Shown: positions 7,195 through 16,774 of the stretch, in pieces | Layout of the letters: each line of letters begins with the position of its first letter | Position numbering within the stretch: the first letter of the stretch is position 1 | Assembly (NCBI GenBank): GCA_030753265.1 | Contig: JASMCQ010000059.1 | Span: forward strand, 1 to 27,592 | Origin: Dehalococcoidia bacterium | GTDB taxonomy: Bacteria > Chloroflexota > Dehalococcoidia > UBA3495 | Length of the DNA: 27,592 nt | Reading direction: 5' to 3' | Program-made: the position numbers and the translations under genes | Notes under the pieces: model-generated | What the model was told of the DNA's origin: nothing | Database searches by the model: none | The model's input: only the letters and a program-made list of their open reading frames with translations

Positions 7195-8316
7195 ATGCGA
7201 GTACTATGGATTGGATACGGACAAGCCGGTGGAAAGATAGCCAATACCCTGCGGGGGACGAACCGGAAACTCTATGAGGCGATAGCCATTAACACGGAAC
7301 AAGCGGACCTGGTGGGGCTTAACAATATCCACGACAAGGTCCTCATCGGCAGGTATGCCCTCAAGGGCAGAGGCGTCGGCGCAAACATCGAGCTAGGTGC
7401 AAGCATCGCCGAGAAAGCCCTGTCCCAGGTGATGGATAGGATTGACATCCTCGTTCACCGGTTTGATCCGGAGGCTTTCTGGATCGCCGCCGGGCTGGCC
7501 GGCGGGACCGGGGCCGGTGGTTCCTACGTTCTGGCCAATGAACTCAACCGGGTTTACCGGGGCACCCCCGTGTATGCGCTGGGGGTCGTCCCCTCGGTAA
7601 GCGACATGCCGTCGGACAAAGAGGCCTTAAGTCTTTCGAATGCGCTCAAGAGCTTCGAGCTTTGGAGCCACTACTTCAACAACATCCTGCTGGTGGACAA
7701 TCAGCAGTATGAGGACAACCTGGTCAGCCGGGAATCCGTGGAACGCATGTACACCCGGGTGAATCAGAAATTGGCGCTGACTCTAACCACGCTGCTGAAT
7801 GCCGGGGAAGTTAGGCCCTCACCCCAGGAGGTCTTCAGCTCGTCGGAGATCAAGGCAACGCTGGGCCTGATCGGCGACGTGTCTACGATCGGATATTGCA
7901 GCGAAGTGGTGAAGTCCAAGGCCCGCTTCTGGCGCAAGGGGATCGACCCCGGCACCCACGAACTGGAGAGCATAATCGAGAGGAGCATCGCGAAAAGCGC
8001 GCTGACCTTCCCGTGCGACGTCAGCGGCGGCCGGTCCGCGGCGCTGGTGATACATGGGAAGCCGGAACACCTTTACACTCAACCAATCTCCAGAGGACGG
8101 GCCCGCCTCGAGCAAATAACCACGGTCGGCAAGGTTAGATACGGAGATTATCCCGAAAGCGGAAGCAAGTATCTTTCAGCCGTAACCCTGGTATCGGGAA
8201 TCAGCGACTTCTCAAGACTGGAGCAGATGAAGCGACGGGTGGAGGAATTGAACTGGGAACCCGCGGACGCGCCGCGACCCTTTAACGACGGCGTCCCGGA
8301 GCCCTCTACCTTCTAG
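7195..8316 (+). CDS. CetZ-like tubulin/FtsZ-superfamily GTPase
   Basis: A cytoskeletal GTPase of the tubulin/FtsZ superfamily, 373 residues. The N-terminus MRVLWIGYGQAGGKIAN is the T1 nucleotide loop. INTEQADLVGL, the conserved GVGAN (residues 60-64) and the tubulin signature GGTGAGGS (103-110) follow. SSSEIKATLGLIGDVSTIGY matches the CetZ-type T7 region rather than the NxDxxD of bacterial FtsZ. The C-terminal half (PCDV...LVIHGKPEHL..., GDYPESGSKYLSAVTLVSG) also follows the haloarchaeal CetZ pattern as I remember it. There is no FtsA/ZipA-binding C-terminal peptide as in FtsZ. ATG 7195 is preferred, with GGGGAGG about 8 bases upstream. The frame is open further upstream to 7099, but that sequence lacks superfamily features. 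CetZ proteins set cell shape in archaea; a similar shape or motility role here is inference. Confidence 0.85.
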   Translation: MRVLWIGYGQAGGKIANTLRGTNRKLYEAIAINTEQADLVGLNNIHDKVLIGRYALKGRGVGANIELGASIAEKALSQVMDRIDILVHRFDPEAFWIAAGLAGGTGAGGSYVLANELNRVYRGTPVYALGVVPSVSDMPSDKEALSLSNALKSFELWSHYFNNILLVDNQQYEDNLVSRESVERMYTRVNQKLALTLTTLLNAGEVRPSPQEVFSSSEIKATLGLIGDVSTIGYCSEVVKSKARFWRKGIDPGTHELESIIERSIAKSALTFPCDVSGGRSAALVIHGKPEHLYTQPISRGRARLEQITTVGKVRYGDYPESGSKYLSAVTLVSGISDFSRLEQMKRRVEELNWEPADAPRPFNDGVPEPSTF

Positions 8317-8350
8317 CCGGCAAGACCCAAAGCCGGCGCCGACTCCCCCA

Positions 8351-8388
8351 AGAGAAATCCCCCTGGTCCCCTCCGGGGGGCTTTCTTT
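8351..8388 (+). terminator. Rho-independent terminator after the CetZ-like gene
   Basis: CCCCC (8359-8363) pairs with the G-run at 8375-8380, followed by the T-rich CTTTCTTT. The upstream A-rich AGAGAAA can also pair with it. It lies 43-80 bases after the stop codon, so it should separate this transcript from cheX. Confidence 0.7.
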
Positions 8389-8877
8389 GCCTGCCGCCTC
8401 GAGAGCGATGATTCCAATTCTCGCCATCGCAAATTCCAATCCAGGCGACATCCAATATGGGAGAAACTCCTAATCGCGGTTGGGGAAGTGCCTCTATTGT
8501 TGTGCACTCCTTACCGTTACGCTCCAATTGCAGGGTCTTAACAAATCCCCTTGACGGGCCCGTCTACATGCCTGGCAAACCTCCGGCACCCGGCCGGGAG
8601 CCAACCTCGGCGGAAGCAAGGAGTACCAGCCAAAGGCAGAGAGGCGCGAAAGCCCGATCAAGCTCCTGGATTTTGCGACAGCAGACGCAACGATGCCGAT
8701 GAATGGCGTTGCCATTTCTTGCCGCCTAGCCTCGATTCTGGGCACAATGAGATCTTCCGGAGGCCAAGAGCGAAGCCAAGGTGAGGTTCGCGTTTAGCGA
8801 AAACGGTTTCAGCAAGGTCCTCGTTTCGCCCTGGTCCCGGACATGTTGGGTACTGACCGCATTAGAGAGGAGTCCGA
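8389..8877. other. Gap before the CheX-like gene
   Basis: No gene is supported. Small hairpins occur at 8702-8716 (AATGGC / GCCATT) and around 8789-8803 (TTCGC / GCGAA), perhaps part of a 5' leader. I looked for a cyclic-di-GMP or cobalamin riboswitch and did not find the conserved core of either. Confidence 0.4.
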
Positions 8878-9354
8878 ATGAAAGAAGAGTATGTAAACTC
8901 GTTCTTGGCGCCCACCAAGCTCGTCTGGGAGAAGGAACTGGGATGCAGCCTCGAGTTGTCCGGGATGGACCTCGTTTCCAACCAGTTCACCACCGATGAC
9001 GTCACGGCGGTGATCGGTGTCAGCGGCCGTTTGGAAGGAAACGTGCTCTACGGGTTCAGTCAGGAGACGGCGTACGCGGTCATGAGCCAGATGCTCGGCG
9101 AGCCGGTCGACAACCCCAGCAACGAGCTGGGCCTTTCGGCGATCGGAGAGATAGCCAATATGATCACCGGCAACGCCGCCACGCGGCTGGCCCAGGCCGG
9201 CTATCCCTGCAACATCAGCCCACCGGTTATCATCGAACCCTTGGGGAGCCGGTTCACCACTTTCGGTTCATCTCAGATACGGGTGATTTTCACGAGCCCC
9301 CTCGGGCCGCTGAGCGTCCGGCTCAGCCTCTATGAGACGCCCATACGGGACTAG
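8878..9354 (+). CDS. cheX: CheX/CheC-family phosphatase-like protein
   Basis: A 158-residue CheX-like protein. CheX dephosphorylates the response regulator CheY~P in chemotaxis; orphan members can act on other receiver domains. The family signature is the helix LSAIGEIANMITGNAA, with E91 and N94 as the ExxN catalytic pair. The C-terminal beta strands (VIFTSPLGPLSVRLSLYE) also fit. Domain boundaries agree with a stand-alone CheX, so the gene appears complete. GAGAGGAG lies directly upstream of ATG 8878 at good spacing. No other chemotaxis or flagellar gene is in the window, which suggests a non-flagellar role or a distant partner. A terminator separates it from the CetZ-like gene. Confidence 0.85.
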   Translation: MKEEYVNSFLAPTKLVWEKELGCSLELSGMDLVSNQFTTDDVTAVIGVSGRLEGNVLYGFSQETAYAVMSQMLGEPVDNPSNELGLSAIGEIANMITGNAATRLAQAGYPCNISPPVIIEPLGSRFTTFGSSQIRVIFTSPLGPLSVRLSLYETPIRD

Positions 9355-9765
9355 CGGCTCAGTCAACCTAATTGCCGACAGTTGCCGTCCCGCAACAACC
9401 AAGCTGAATGAGTATTGAAGGCTCGGGAATGGCCTGAGCTTTCCCCATGCAGTCCCGTCCGGTCGCGCAACCTAGCGTCCTCGACGATTAACCGGCGAGC
9501 CAGTCTTGCCGACCCAAACCAATCAAGGGCCTCTGAACCCACGTCCTCCCTCAGGATTCACCGGAAAGCCCCACCGTCGCCCGCGGCCGCTCCGGGCCAT
9601 CTCTCCCGCCCAGCAACTTCGAAGCGACCCCAAGAAACCGCGACTGTCCCAGTTTGCCGCCAATTCCTGAAGGGCCACCGCGGGATTCGTGCCTGGCAGC
9701 ATCGAAGCGAGCCCGTCCGGCTCGTCGGAAATCGGGATAAGCGGCTGGCTGGCTCGAACCCGGCG
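9355..9765. other. Gene-free gap before the ABC operon
   Basis: Open frames on both strands here show no protein-like pattern. I see no repeat or RNA gene apart from a small stem-loop near 9380-9396 (GTTGC / GCAAC). Confidence 0.45.
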
Positions 9766-9794
9766 TTGACGCGCCGATGAGCACCGGGTAATAT
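9766..9794 (+). promoter_or_regulatory. Sigma70-type promoter of the ABC operon
   Basis: TTGACG (9766-9771) and TAATAT (9789-9794) are separated by exactly 17 bp. Both hexamers differ from consensus at one or two positions. The -10 box ends 69 bases before the preferred start of the first permease at 9864. It is the best promoter match in the window. Confidence 0.6.
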
Positions 9795-9863
9795 GCCTGC
9801 CATTGGAACCCGTGGATGGTTGAATGGCCCGATGGCCAACTCAGAGTCGCGGATAGCAAGATT

Positions 9864-12800
9864 ATGGGCTGGACCGGTGTGCTCTACTGGCTCTTGGCGC
9901 GCCGCCTCCGCGCCTCCTGGATGCTTCTGGCCATCAGCTCTTTTGGGATACTGGCCGCCGTAACCCTGATGTCGGTCGGCGCCGTCTACTCCCGCGCTCT
10001 GGCGGAAGGAGGCCTTCGCCACAAGCTGGCCACGACCGCCCCCACGATCCTGAACGCCCACGTGATCCTGCAGAACCGGCCCTTGGGGCCGGCCGACTAC
10101 CGGAAGCTCCGGGCCGACGTCGAGGAGATCACCAGGGCCCGCCTCGATTACCTGGTGCGAGATATCCAGCGCTTCGGCCGGACCCAGCCAAACCTGCACC
10201 TGGTGTTCTCGGCAGAGGGACAGCCCCCGCCGGTCGGCGGGCCCTTCGGGCGGCCCTTCTTCCTCACCGGCTTCCGGGAGCATTCCCGGCTGGTTGAAGG
10301 CAGGTGGCCCGAAACCGCTCCCGTGCTCCACGACCGGGGGCTGGAGCTGGAAGCGGTGATAGGGGATCGAGCCGCCTCCAGCCTCGGTCTCCAGGTGGGC
10401 GCGCGGATGTCCATCTTTCCCTTCAGGACCGACTCCTCGGAGCAAATCGTGCTCAACGTGGTGGGCCTGGCCGAGCCCAAGGACCCCCGGGAAGAGTACT
10501 GGATGAACTCCCTGGCCTACTTCCGGCTGCAGGGGATCGAAGATGACCTACTGCTGCCCTTCTACCTTCGAGAGGACGACTTCTTCGAGGGCTTGGGCAC
10601 GAAGTACCCGGCCATGGTGGGCGACTTCAGATGGTTCCTATTCGTCGACTCCGGCGTGTTGACCGCCAGCACGGCCAACCAGACCGAGGATAACGTCACC
10701 GGGCTGGAGACGGACATCAACAAGAAGTTTCCCCGCTCTCTGGTGATCACCGGCCTCGATAAGAGCCTCGCGGATTACCAGAAGGAATTGGACCTGGCCC
10801 GGGTTCCGCTTTACCTCTTCATCGCCCTCATAGTCGTGGTCATCCTCTATGCAATGGCCCTGGTCATGGGGCTGCTGGCGCGCTCCCGGACCGAAGAGGC
10901 CGGACTTCTGAGAAGCCGGGGCGCCGGCCTCCTCCAGGTGAGCACCCTGCTGGTCCTCGGCGAGGGGGCCATCGCCGTTCTTGCCGTGGTGGCCGGGCCT
11001 TTCCTGGCTCTGGCCATCGTGCGGTACCTGCTGCTGCGGACCATTGACCCATTGGGCGTGGGCCCCGGCGGCCTTTCGGTCGGGCTCTCGGCGGACATGT
11101 TTGTCGTGGGCACCATCGGAGGCCTCCTGGCCCTCGGGGTGTTGGCGGCTTCGGCGTTGACCCGCGCCCGCCTTGGCACCATGGAATCTTTGAGGGACAG
11201 GGCCCGGCCGCCCACGGTGCCGCTTTTGCACCGGTACTACGTGGACCTGTTGGTGCTGGCGGCGCTGGGGCTGCTGTGGTGGCAGATCAGCAGCCGGGGC
11301 GGATTCATCGAGCGTGACGTGTCCACCAGGACCCTGCAAGCCGACCCCAGCCTGCTTTTCGGGCCGGTCCTCGGGCTCCTGGCGGCCGCGTTGCTGGCCT
11401 TGAGAGTCCTGCCGTGGCTGGTCCGGTTCTTCGCCTGGGCCGGGAGCCGCTTCGGCCCACCGTGGCTGGCCTTCTCCCTGGTCCGCCTGTCGCGAGACCC
11501 ACTGCCCCACGGCGCCCTGGTGGTCATCCTGATGATGGCCGCGGCCCTGGGCGTTTTCGGCGCCAGCTTTCAGGCCACTCTGGCCCGGAGCCACGTGGAG
11601 CAGGCTTTGTACCGCCTGGGGGGTGACCTAGCCGTCCGGGGCCGGAGTTTTTCCGACTCATCTCTGGAAACAGTCGCCGTCACGCCGGGGGTCCAGGCGG
11701 TCAGCCCCATCGCCCGTGACACCGTGAACCTGCTGGATGGGTTCCCGGGCGATACCGCCACCCTACTGGGCGTTGACCCGGTCGACCTGCCTGCCGCCGC
11801 CTGGTTCAAGGAGGATTTCGCCGGCAAAGACCTCCGGGAGTTGCTCAGTCCCATCACCCGGACCCGCTGGGTGTCACCCACTCCGGGTCAGGGCGGCGGC
11901 ACTGGCATAGCAATTCCAACGGGCGGTGAGCGCATCGGCATCTGGGCGAAACTGGAAATCCCGGAGTTGGGACAAACCCGGCTGAGCCTGAACCTGTGGG
12001 CGCGGGTCCAAGACGGCGATGGGCGATACCGCAACGTGCTGCTGGGCGACCTGCGGGACCCTCCGGAAGGCGCGCCGGCGGGCTCGCAACCGCCCTCTTC
12101 TAAAGACGAGGGACCAGAATGGAGCTATTTCGAAGCGCCGCTGACCGATGAGAGCCGGTCGTTGAAACATCCGGCCAGGGTGGTCTCCATCTTCATGAGT
12201 AAGAGGGCGCTTACCGCGGCGCCGCCGGGCATCCTCGACCTGGACGACATCACGGTCCAAGGCCCGTCCATTCCGCCCCCCGGAGTCATCATCGAGGGGT
12301 ATGAGGAAATCGGGGGATGGACGCCCCTGGCAATCGAAGGGGAGACGGCGGACACCATCGAGCGTACTTCGCCAGCGGACGGAAACGGCCGGGCAGGCCT
12401 TCGATTCACCTGGCAAGAGCCCCTCGGCACCACCCCTCGAGGCGTATTCCTGCCCCACGGGCCCTTTCCCCTCCCCACCGTCGGGGGCTCCATGTTTCAC
12501 GTGGACCAACGGCTGCGCGTCAGGGCGGGAAGGCAAGTGGTGCCCCTGGTGGTGATGGATACCACCGGCTACTTCCCCACCTTGGACCCGTCGTCCCGGC
12601 CCTTCCTTCTCGTGGCCTTGGCGGACTACCGGGAGTATCTCCATCGGTCACCCCAGGGAAGTTTCAAAGCGCCCCAAGAAATCTGGGTCTCGCCCCAGGA
12701 GCAGGCCGGCCGCGAACAGGTGGTCCACGACCTGGCGGAGGTTCTGCCGGGGTTCGTCTCGGTCCAGGACCGGGATGCTCAGGTCGAGATGACACGGCGC

Positions 12801-13241
12801 AACCCTCTGGCCGGCGGCGGTTGGAACGGCCTCACCATTCTGGGACTGTCGGCGGTTACCGTGGCCGTGGTCCTGACTCTGGCCATGCACGCGGCGGTGG
12901 CCATACACACCAGCCGGGTGGACCTGACGGTGGCCCGGGCGCTGGGGTTCTCCAGGGCACAGATATTCCTATCCTTGGGCCTGGAACGGCTGCTGGTGGC
13001 GGTGCTGGGCCTGGGGGCCGGCGGCGCCATCGGTTTCGGGCTGGGCCGGTGGGTCCTGGGATTCCTGGACATCACCGCCTCCGGGCGGCCCGTGCTTCCC
13101 CCGATGGACGTGAGCGTCCAGGGGTGGCTGGCGGCGCTGGTCTTCGCCGGACTGGCGGCGGCGAGCCTCCTGTCCCTGCTCTTCGCCACCCTGGTGGCCC
13201 GCCGGCTCCGGGTGCCGGATATTCTGCGGACCGGGGAGTGA
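9864..13241 (+). CDS. ABC transporter permease, FtsX/MacB type (1)
   Basis: The large membrane subunit of an ABC exporter, about 1125 residues. The layout is: TM1 (about 20-42), extracellular domain 1 (about 43-310), three helices of an FtsX domain (about 314-336, 362-390, 411-432), three further helices (about 458-475, 497-519, 550-572), a large extracellular domain 2 (about 573-985) and a second FtsX three-helix set (about 986-1015, 1033-1060, 1087-1114). This gives ten helices and two FtsX modules in one chain. MacB and LolC/E have four helices and one module, so this looks like a duplicated architecture. Extracellular domain 2 contains YFPTLDP, also found in the second permease. The start is taken at ATG 9864 (MGWTGVLYWLLARRL) by comparison with the paralog; the frame is open to 9816. 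Exported substrate unknown: lipid, lipoprotein or peptide. Confidence 0.9.
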   Translation: MGWTGVLYWLLARRLRASWMLLAISSFGILAAVTLMSVGAVYSRALAEGGLRHKLATTAPTILNAHVILQNRPLGPADYRKLRADVEEITRARLDYLVRDIQRFGRTQPNLHLVFSAEGQPPPVGGPFGRPFFLTGFREHSRLVEGRWPETAPVLHDRGLELEAVIGDRAASSLGLQVGARMSIFPFRTDSSEQIVLNVVGLAEPKDPREEYWMNSLAYFRLQGIEDDLLLPFYLREDDFFEGLGTKYPAMVGDFRWFLFVDSGVLTASTANQTEDNVTGLETDINKKFPRSLVITGLDKSLADYQKELDLARVPLYLFIALIVVVILYAMALVMGLLARSRTEEAGLLRSRGAGLLQVSTLLVLGEGAIAVLAVVAGPFLALAIVRYLLLRTIDPLGVGPGGLSVGLSADMFVVGTIGGLLALGVLAASALTRARLGTMESLRDRARPPTVPLLHRYYVDLLVLAALGLLWWQISSRGGFIERDVSTRTLQADPSLLFGPVLGLLAAALLALRVLPWLVRFFAWAGSRFGPPWLAFSLVRLSRDPLPHGALVVILMMAAALGVFGASFQATLARSHVEQALYRLGGDLAVRGRSFSDSSLETVAVTPGVQAVSPIARDTVNLLDGFPGDTATLLGVDPVDLPAAAWFKEDFAGKDLRELLSPITRTRWVSPTPGQGGGTGIAIPTGGERIGIWAKLEIPELGQTRLSLNLWARVQDGDGRYRNVLLGDLRDPPEGAPAGSQPPSSKDEGPEWSYFEAPLTDESRSLKHPARVVSIFMSKRALTAAPPGILDLDDITVQGPSIPPPGVIIEGYEEIGGWTPLAIEGETADTIERTSPADGNGRAGLRFTWQEPLGTTPRGVFLPHGPFPLPTVGGSMFHVDQRLRVRAGRQVVPLVVMDTTGYFPTLDPSSRPFLLVALADYREYLHRSPQGSFKAPQEIWVSPQEQAGREQVVHDLAEVLPGFVSVQDRDAQVEMTRRNPLAGGGWNGLTILGLSAVTVAVVLTLAMHAAVAIHTSRVDLTVARALGFSRAQIFLSLGLERLLVAVLGLGAGGAIGFGLGRWVLGFLDITASGRPVLPPMDVSVQGWLAALVFAGLAAASLLSLLFATLVARRLRVPDILRTGE

Positions 13242-13343
13242 AGAAATCACTCTACCACTCACCACCAACACCGCCGAGACGGGAAGAAGCAGCAAGTTGT
13301 CAGAGAAGCCGGATAGTAAGCAAGATTATCGGAGCGGGGATTG

Positions 13344-16300
13344 ATGTCCCTCTTGCCACTGGCCTACATCATCGCCCTGAAACGGACCATCTCCGGCTGG
13401 CGGCTGGAGCTGGTCCTGTTCCTGGGAATCCTGATAGCGGTGGCGTTGATGTCAAGCGGCGTCATCTACTCCGACCTGTTGTCGGAGGCTGCCCTGCGCC
13501 ATTCGCTGGATCAGGCCAGCGCCGAGGAAACCAACATTCTGGTCAGGACGTTCATCGGCCAGGATGCTCCGCCCACGGCCGCGGGACGGGTCGCCGCCTA
13601 CCGGGCCGGCCTCGGCTTCACCGAGGAACGGGTGGAGTCGCGTTTCCAGTCCTATTTGCGAGACCGGGCTCACCTTCTCGAGAGCCCCACCTTCTTCTTC
13701 AAGGGTCACCCGCAATTGGAGCTGGCCGACGACACGCGGCCGCGGGGTGATGTCCAATACTTCACTGGGCTGCTGCCGGACCGCATCCGAATGGTCCAGG
13801 GGAGCTGGCCCTATTCCGGCTTGTCCGTGGCCCAGGCTGACTTCGAAAGACCGATGGAGGTAGCCATAGATACGTTGGGGGCGGAGCTGCTCCAGCTCGG
13901 TGTCGGCGACGAGATGGAGATCTTCCCCGCCTCGTCCTTCACCGTGTCGTCCTCCACCGGCCCACCCTCGATGCAGGCCAAGATTGTGGGCGTTTTCGAG
14001 CGGGTTGACCCCGAGGACGAGTTCTGGTTCGGCGCCAGCCGGGAGTTCAGCTTCAAGAGTGATCGCTGGACCTATATCCCTCTGTTCACCACGGAAGAAG
14101 CCATTCTGAACCGGATGCTCGGCCGGTACCCATCGCTGTTCATTGACACCACCTGGTTCTTCTACCTGGACCGCCAAGGGGTCCGGGCCAGGGACGTGAA
14201 CGACCTCCAGGGCCTGGCCCGCTCCATCAGGCGCGACGTGCCCGCCAATCTGAATAACGCCAGCATCGCCATCAAGCTGGACCGGGTGCTGGACGACTAT
14301 AAAGAGCAATTGAGGCTGGCCCGCATTCCCCTCTTCATGATCGTCTTTCTGGTCACCGGCATACTTGTCTATTACCTGGGCCTGGTTTCGGGACTGGTGG
14401 TCAAATCCCGGGGCACCGAGATAGCGATGCTCAAGAGCCGGGGGGCCACCACCTCACAGGTGGGGCTGCTCGCGCTGGCGGAAGGCTCGCTCCTGGCCGT
14501 CCCCGCGGTTGTGTTCGGGCCTTTGATGGCGTTGGCCGTGGTCCGGCTCTTGGGGCGGTTCTTTTTTGGGCTCGGCGGCGGCGGGGAGCTGGCGTCGGTC
14601 CCGGTCTCCCTTTCCCCCCTCGCTTTCTTTTTGGGGCTGGCGGGAGGCCTTCTGGCGGTCGGAGCGCTCACCGTGTTGACCCTGGTCGCGGCCCGGCAGG
14701 GCATCGTCGAGTTTCGCCAAACGGAAGCCAGGCCTCCTCGGGCGCCCTTTATTCATCGCTACTACCTGGACGTTCTGCTGCTGGTGTTGATTGGCGCGCT
14801 CTGGTGGCAGACCCAGACCCGGGAGACCTTCCTGGTGCAGACCTTGGATAGCCGGGAACTCCAGATCGACTACATCGGCCTGTTCCGCCCGTTACTGGAG
14901 CTTCTGGCGATCGGCCTCCTGGTGTTGCGCGTCTTTCCCATCGTCCTGTCCCTGGTAGCCCGAGTCACCGAGCCGGTGGGCCCTTCCTGGCTGGTGCACG
15001 GGCTGAGACACGTATCCAGAGACCCCATCATGCCCGGGGCCCTGATCATCCTGCTTACCTTGGCGACCGGCCTGGGAGTCATCGGAAGCGCCTTCAGCTC
15101 CACCCTGGAGCGCAGCCAGCGGGAGCGGGTCCTGTACGCCGCGGGGGCCGACCTGCGCATCCGGCATACGGGCACGGCCGGCGCGGTGGACGCGCCGGGT
15201 TTCGCGGACCTGGCGGGCGAGATGGAAGCGGTGGCCGGGGCCGCCGAGGGGCGGCGCGACCGAGGCTCTTTGTTGACCAGCGGTTTCATCACCACCAGCG
15301 TTTCGGTCCTCGAAGTGGACGCGGAGAATTTCAGCCGGGTGGCCTGGTATCGCCCCGACTTCGCCGGAGGGAAGTCCTTGGCCGACCTCACCGCTCCCAT
15401 CACCCCACCTCCGGCGGCCGAGCCATCTCCGAAAGATGGCATCGATCTCCCCCATGAGGCCGGCGGCCTGGCGCTCTGGGTCCAGCCGAGCCGGCCCGAC
15501 CCCGGACTGGCGGTCCTGGCCAGGCTCCGGGACGCCAACGGATACTACTTCGACGCCCTCCTGGGAGGCTTGAATTTCCGCGGCTGGCGACGCCTGGAAG
15601 CCGAACTCGTGCCGGTACCCCTTTTCGGTCGCCGGGGCCGGGAGCAGCCTCCCAAAGTGACGCCGCCCTTCACCCTGTTCTCCATCTACCTCGGCAGCAG
15701 GGGTGGGCCCCAGGACCCTGGAGCCCTGTTTCTGTGGCGATTGTCGGCCCTGACGGGCGAAGCAGAGGAGATAATTGCCGATTTCGGGGACCTCGTTCAA
15801 TGGCGCGGGCAATGGCACGTGACCGAGGACTACTCCCGGCCCGGCCTCTACGCCCTGGACGCCAGCGAGTTGGCAGGCCCGGAGGGGAGAGGAGGGTCGG
15901 CGGTGTTTAGCTGGGCCCCCGGAGGCGTCGGGCTCCGGGGTCTCCGGGCGGGCAGTCCGGAAGAGCCGATTCCGGCGGTGGTAAGCAGGTCGTTTCTCGA
16001 GGCGGCTGAAGCCCGGGTGGGTGACACGCTGAACCTGAGCTTATCCACCTACTCCTTGCCATTCAAGGCAGTGGCGGTGGCCGATTATTTCCCCACTCTG
16101 GACCCAAGGGAGGACCCGTTCGCCGTCGTAGACTTGAATATCTTCACTCCACAGGCGAACCTCCACAGCCCCAGGCCCTTGGGTGGGTCCGACGAGCTGT
16201 GGGTCAGCTTGCGGGACCCGGACGGGGACACCGGCCCCATAGTGGCCGCTCTGGAAGAGCGCGGTCTGCGGCTGCGGGAAACCGTGGTGGCCTGGGAAAT

Positions 16301-16763
16301 GGTATCGCAAACCTTCGATCGGCCACTGGTCAACGCCGGCTGGGGCGGCCTGCTGGTGCTGGTGTTCCTGGTAGTTGCCCTGGCCACCACCTCGGGGATA
16401 ATGCTCTTCTCCTACCTCGATACCCGCGACCGCCAGACCGAGTTTGCTATCATGCGGACCCTCGGCTCGTCCAAGGCGCAACTCACGGGGGTGGTGTGGT
16501 TCAGTGTTATTCTAGTGGTGGCCTGTGGCATCGGGCTGGGTAGCCTGGCCGGCCAATGGGTTGGCGCCAGCCTATTGCCTTTGATGGAGAGAGCCGAGGA
16601 AGGGGCCAGGGTGACTCCTCCCATGGTCCTCCAAACCAACTGGACCACCCTGCTGGTGTCGTATCTGGTCCTGGCCGGAGTCACCGCGGGTACGGTGGCC
16701 TGGCTGGCCTGGATCACCTTCAGATTGGAAGTCCAGCAGGTCCTGCGCATCGGCGAAGGGTGA
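13344..16763 (+). CDS. ABC transporter permease, FtsX/MacB type (2)
   Basis: A paralog of the preceding permease, about 1139 residues, with the same ten-helix plan. TM1 is about 20-42, the FtsX helices begin near 324, middle helices run to about 590, a long extracellular domain follows, and the last three helices lie near 1000-1125. The YFPTLDP motif of the second extracellular domain recurs (VADYFPTLDPREDPF). Sequence between the two proteins is clearly diverged, so this is an old duplication and they most likely form a heterodimer. ATG 13344 is preferred with GGAG about 9 bases upstream; a TTG immediately before is also in frame. The gap to the first permease is 102 bp, and to the ATPase 106 bp containing a long palindrome. 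Confidence 0.9.
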   Translation: MSLLPLAYIIALKRTISGWRLELVLFLGILIAVALMSSGVIYSDLLSEAALRHSLDQASAEETNILVRTFIGQDAPPTAAGRVAAYRAGLGFTEERVESRFQSYLRDRAHLLESPTFFFKGHPQLELADDTRPRGDVQYFTGLLPDRIRMVQGSWPYSGLSVAQADFERPMEVAIDTLGAELLQLGVGDEMEIFPASSFTVSSSTGPPSMQAKIVGVFERVDPEDEFWFGASREFSFKSDRWTYIPLFTTEEAILNRMLGRYPSLFIDTTWFFYLDRQGVRARDVNDLQGLARSIRRDVPANLNNASIAIKLDRVLDDYKEQLRLARIPLFMIVFLVTGILVYYLGLVSGLVVKSRGTEIAMLKSRGATTSQVGLLALAEGSLLAVPAVVFGPLMALAVVRLLGRFFFGLGGGGELASVPVSLSPLAFFLGLAGGLLAVGALTVLTLVAARQGIVEFRQTEARPPRAPFIHRYYLDVLLLVLIGALWWQTQTRETFLVQTLDSRELQIDYIGLFRPLLELLAIGLLVLRVFPIVLSLVARVTEPVGPSWLVHGLRHVSRDPIMPGALIILLTLATGLGVIGSAFSSTLERSQRERVLYAAGADLRIRHTGTAGAVDAPGFADLAGEMEAVAGAAEGRRDRGSLLTSGFITTSVSVLEVDAENFSRVAWYRPDFAGGKSLADLTAPITPPPAAEPSPKDGIDLPHEAGGLALWVQPSRPDPGLAVLARLRDANGYYFDALLGGLNFRGWRRLEAELVPVPLFGRRGREQPPKVTPPFTLFSIYLGSRGGPQDPGALFLWRLSALTGEAEEIIADFGDLVQWRGQWHVTEDYSRPGLYALDASELAGPEGRGGSAVFSWAPGGVGLRGLRAGSPEEPIPAVVSRSFLEAAEARVGDTLNLSLSTYSLPFKAVAVADYFPTLDPREDPFAVVDLNIFTPQANLHSPRPLGGSDELWVSLRDPDGDTGPIVAALEERGLRLRETVVAWEMVSQTFDRPLVNAGWGGLLVLVFLVVALATTSGIMLFSYLDTRDRQTEFAIMRTLGSSKAQLTGVVWFSVILVVACGIGLGSLAGQWVGASLLPLMERAEEGARVTPPMVLQTNWTTLLVSYLVLAGVTAGTVAWLAWITFRLEVQQVLRIGEG

Positions 16764-16774
16764 GGGGTAAGGAG

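Noticed and set aside
8581..8780. Possible cyclic-di-GMP or other riboswitch before cheX
   Set aside because: Several small hairpins and a GAAAGCCC stretch suggested it, but the conserved core and pairing order of known classes could not be matched.
9415..9859. Open frames of about 100-120 codons on both strands before the ABC operon
   Set aside because: No recognisable domain and no ribosome site; composition is typical of GC-rich non-coding frames, and a good promoter lies within.
12317..13750. Long 477-codon plus-strand frame spanning the two permease genes
   Set aside because: It is an out-of-frame reading of permease 1 and the start of permease 2, extremely rich in Gly, Arg and Pro.
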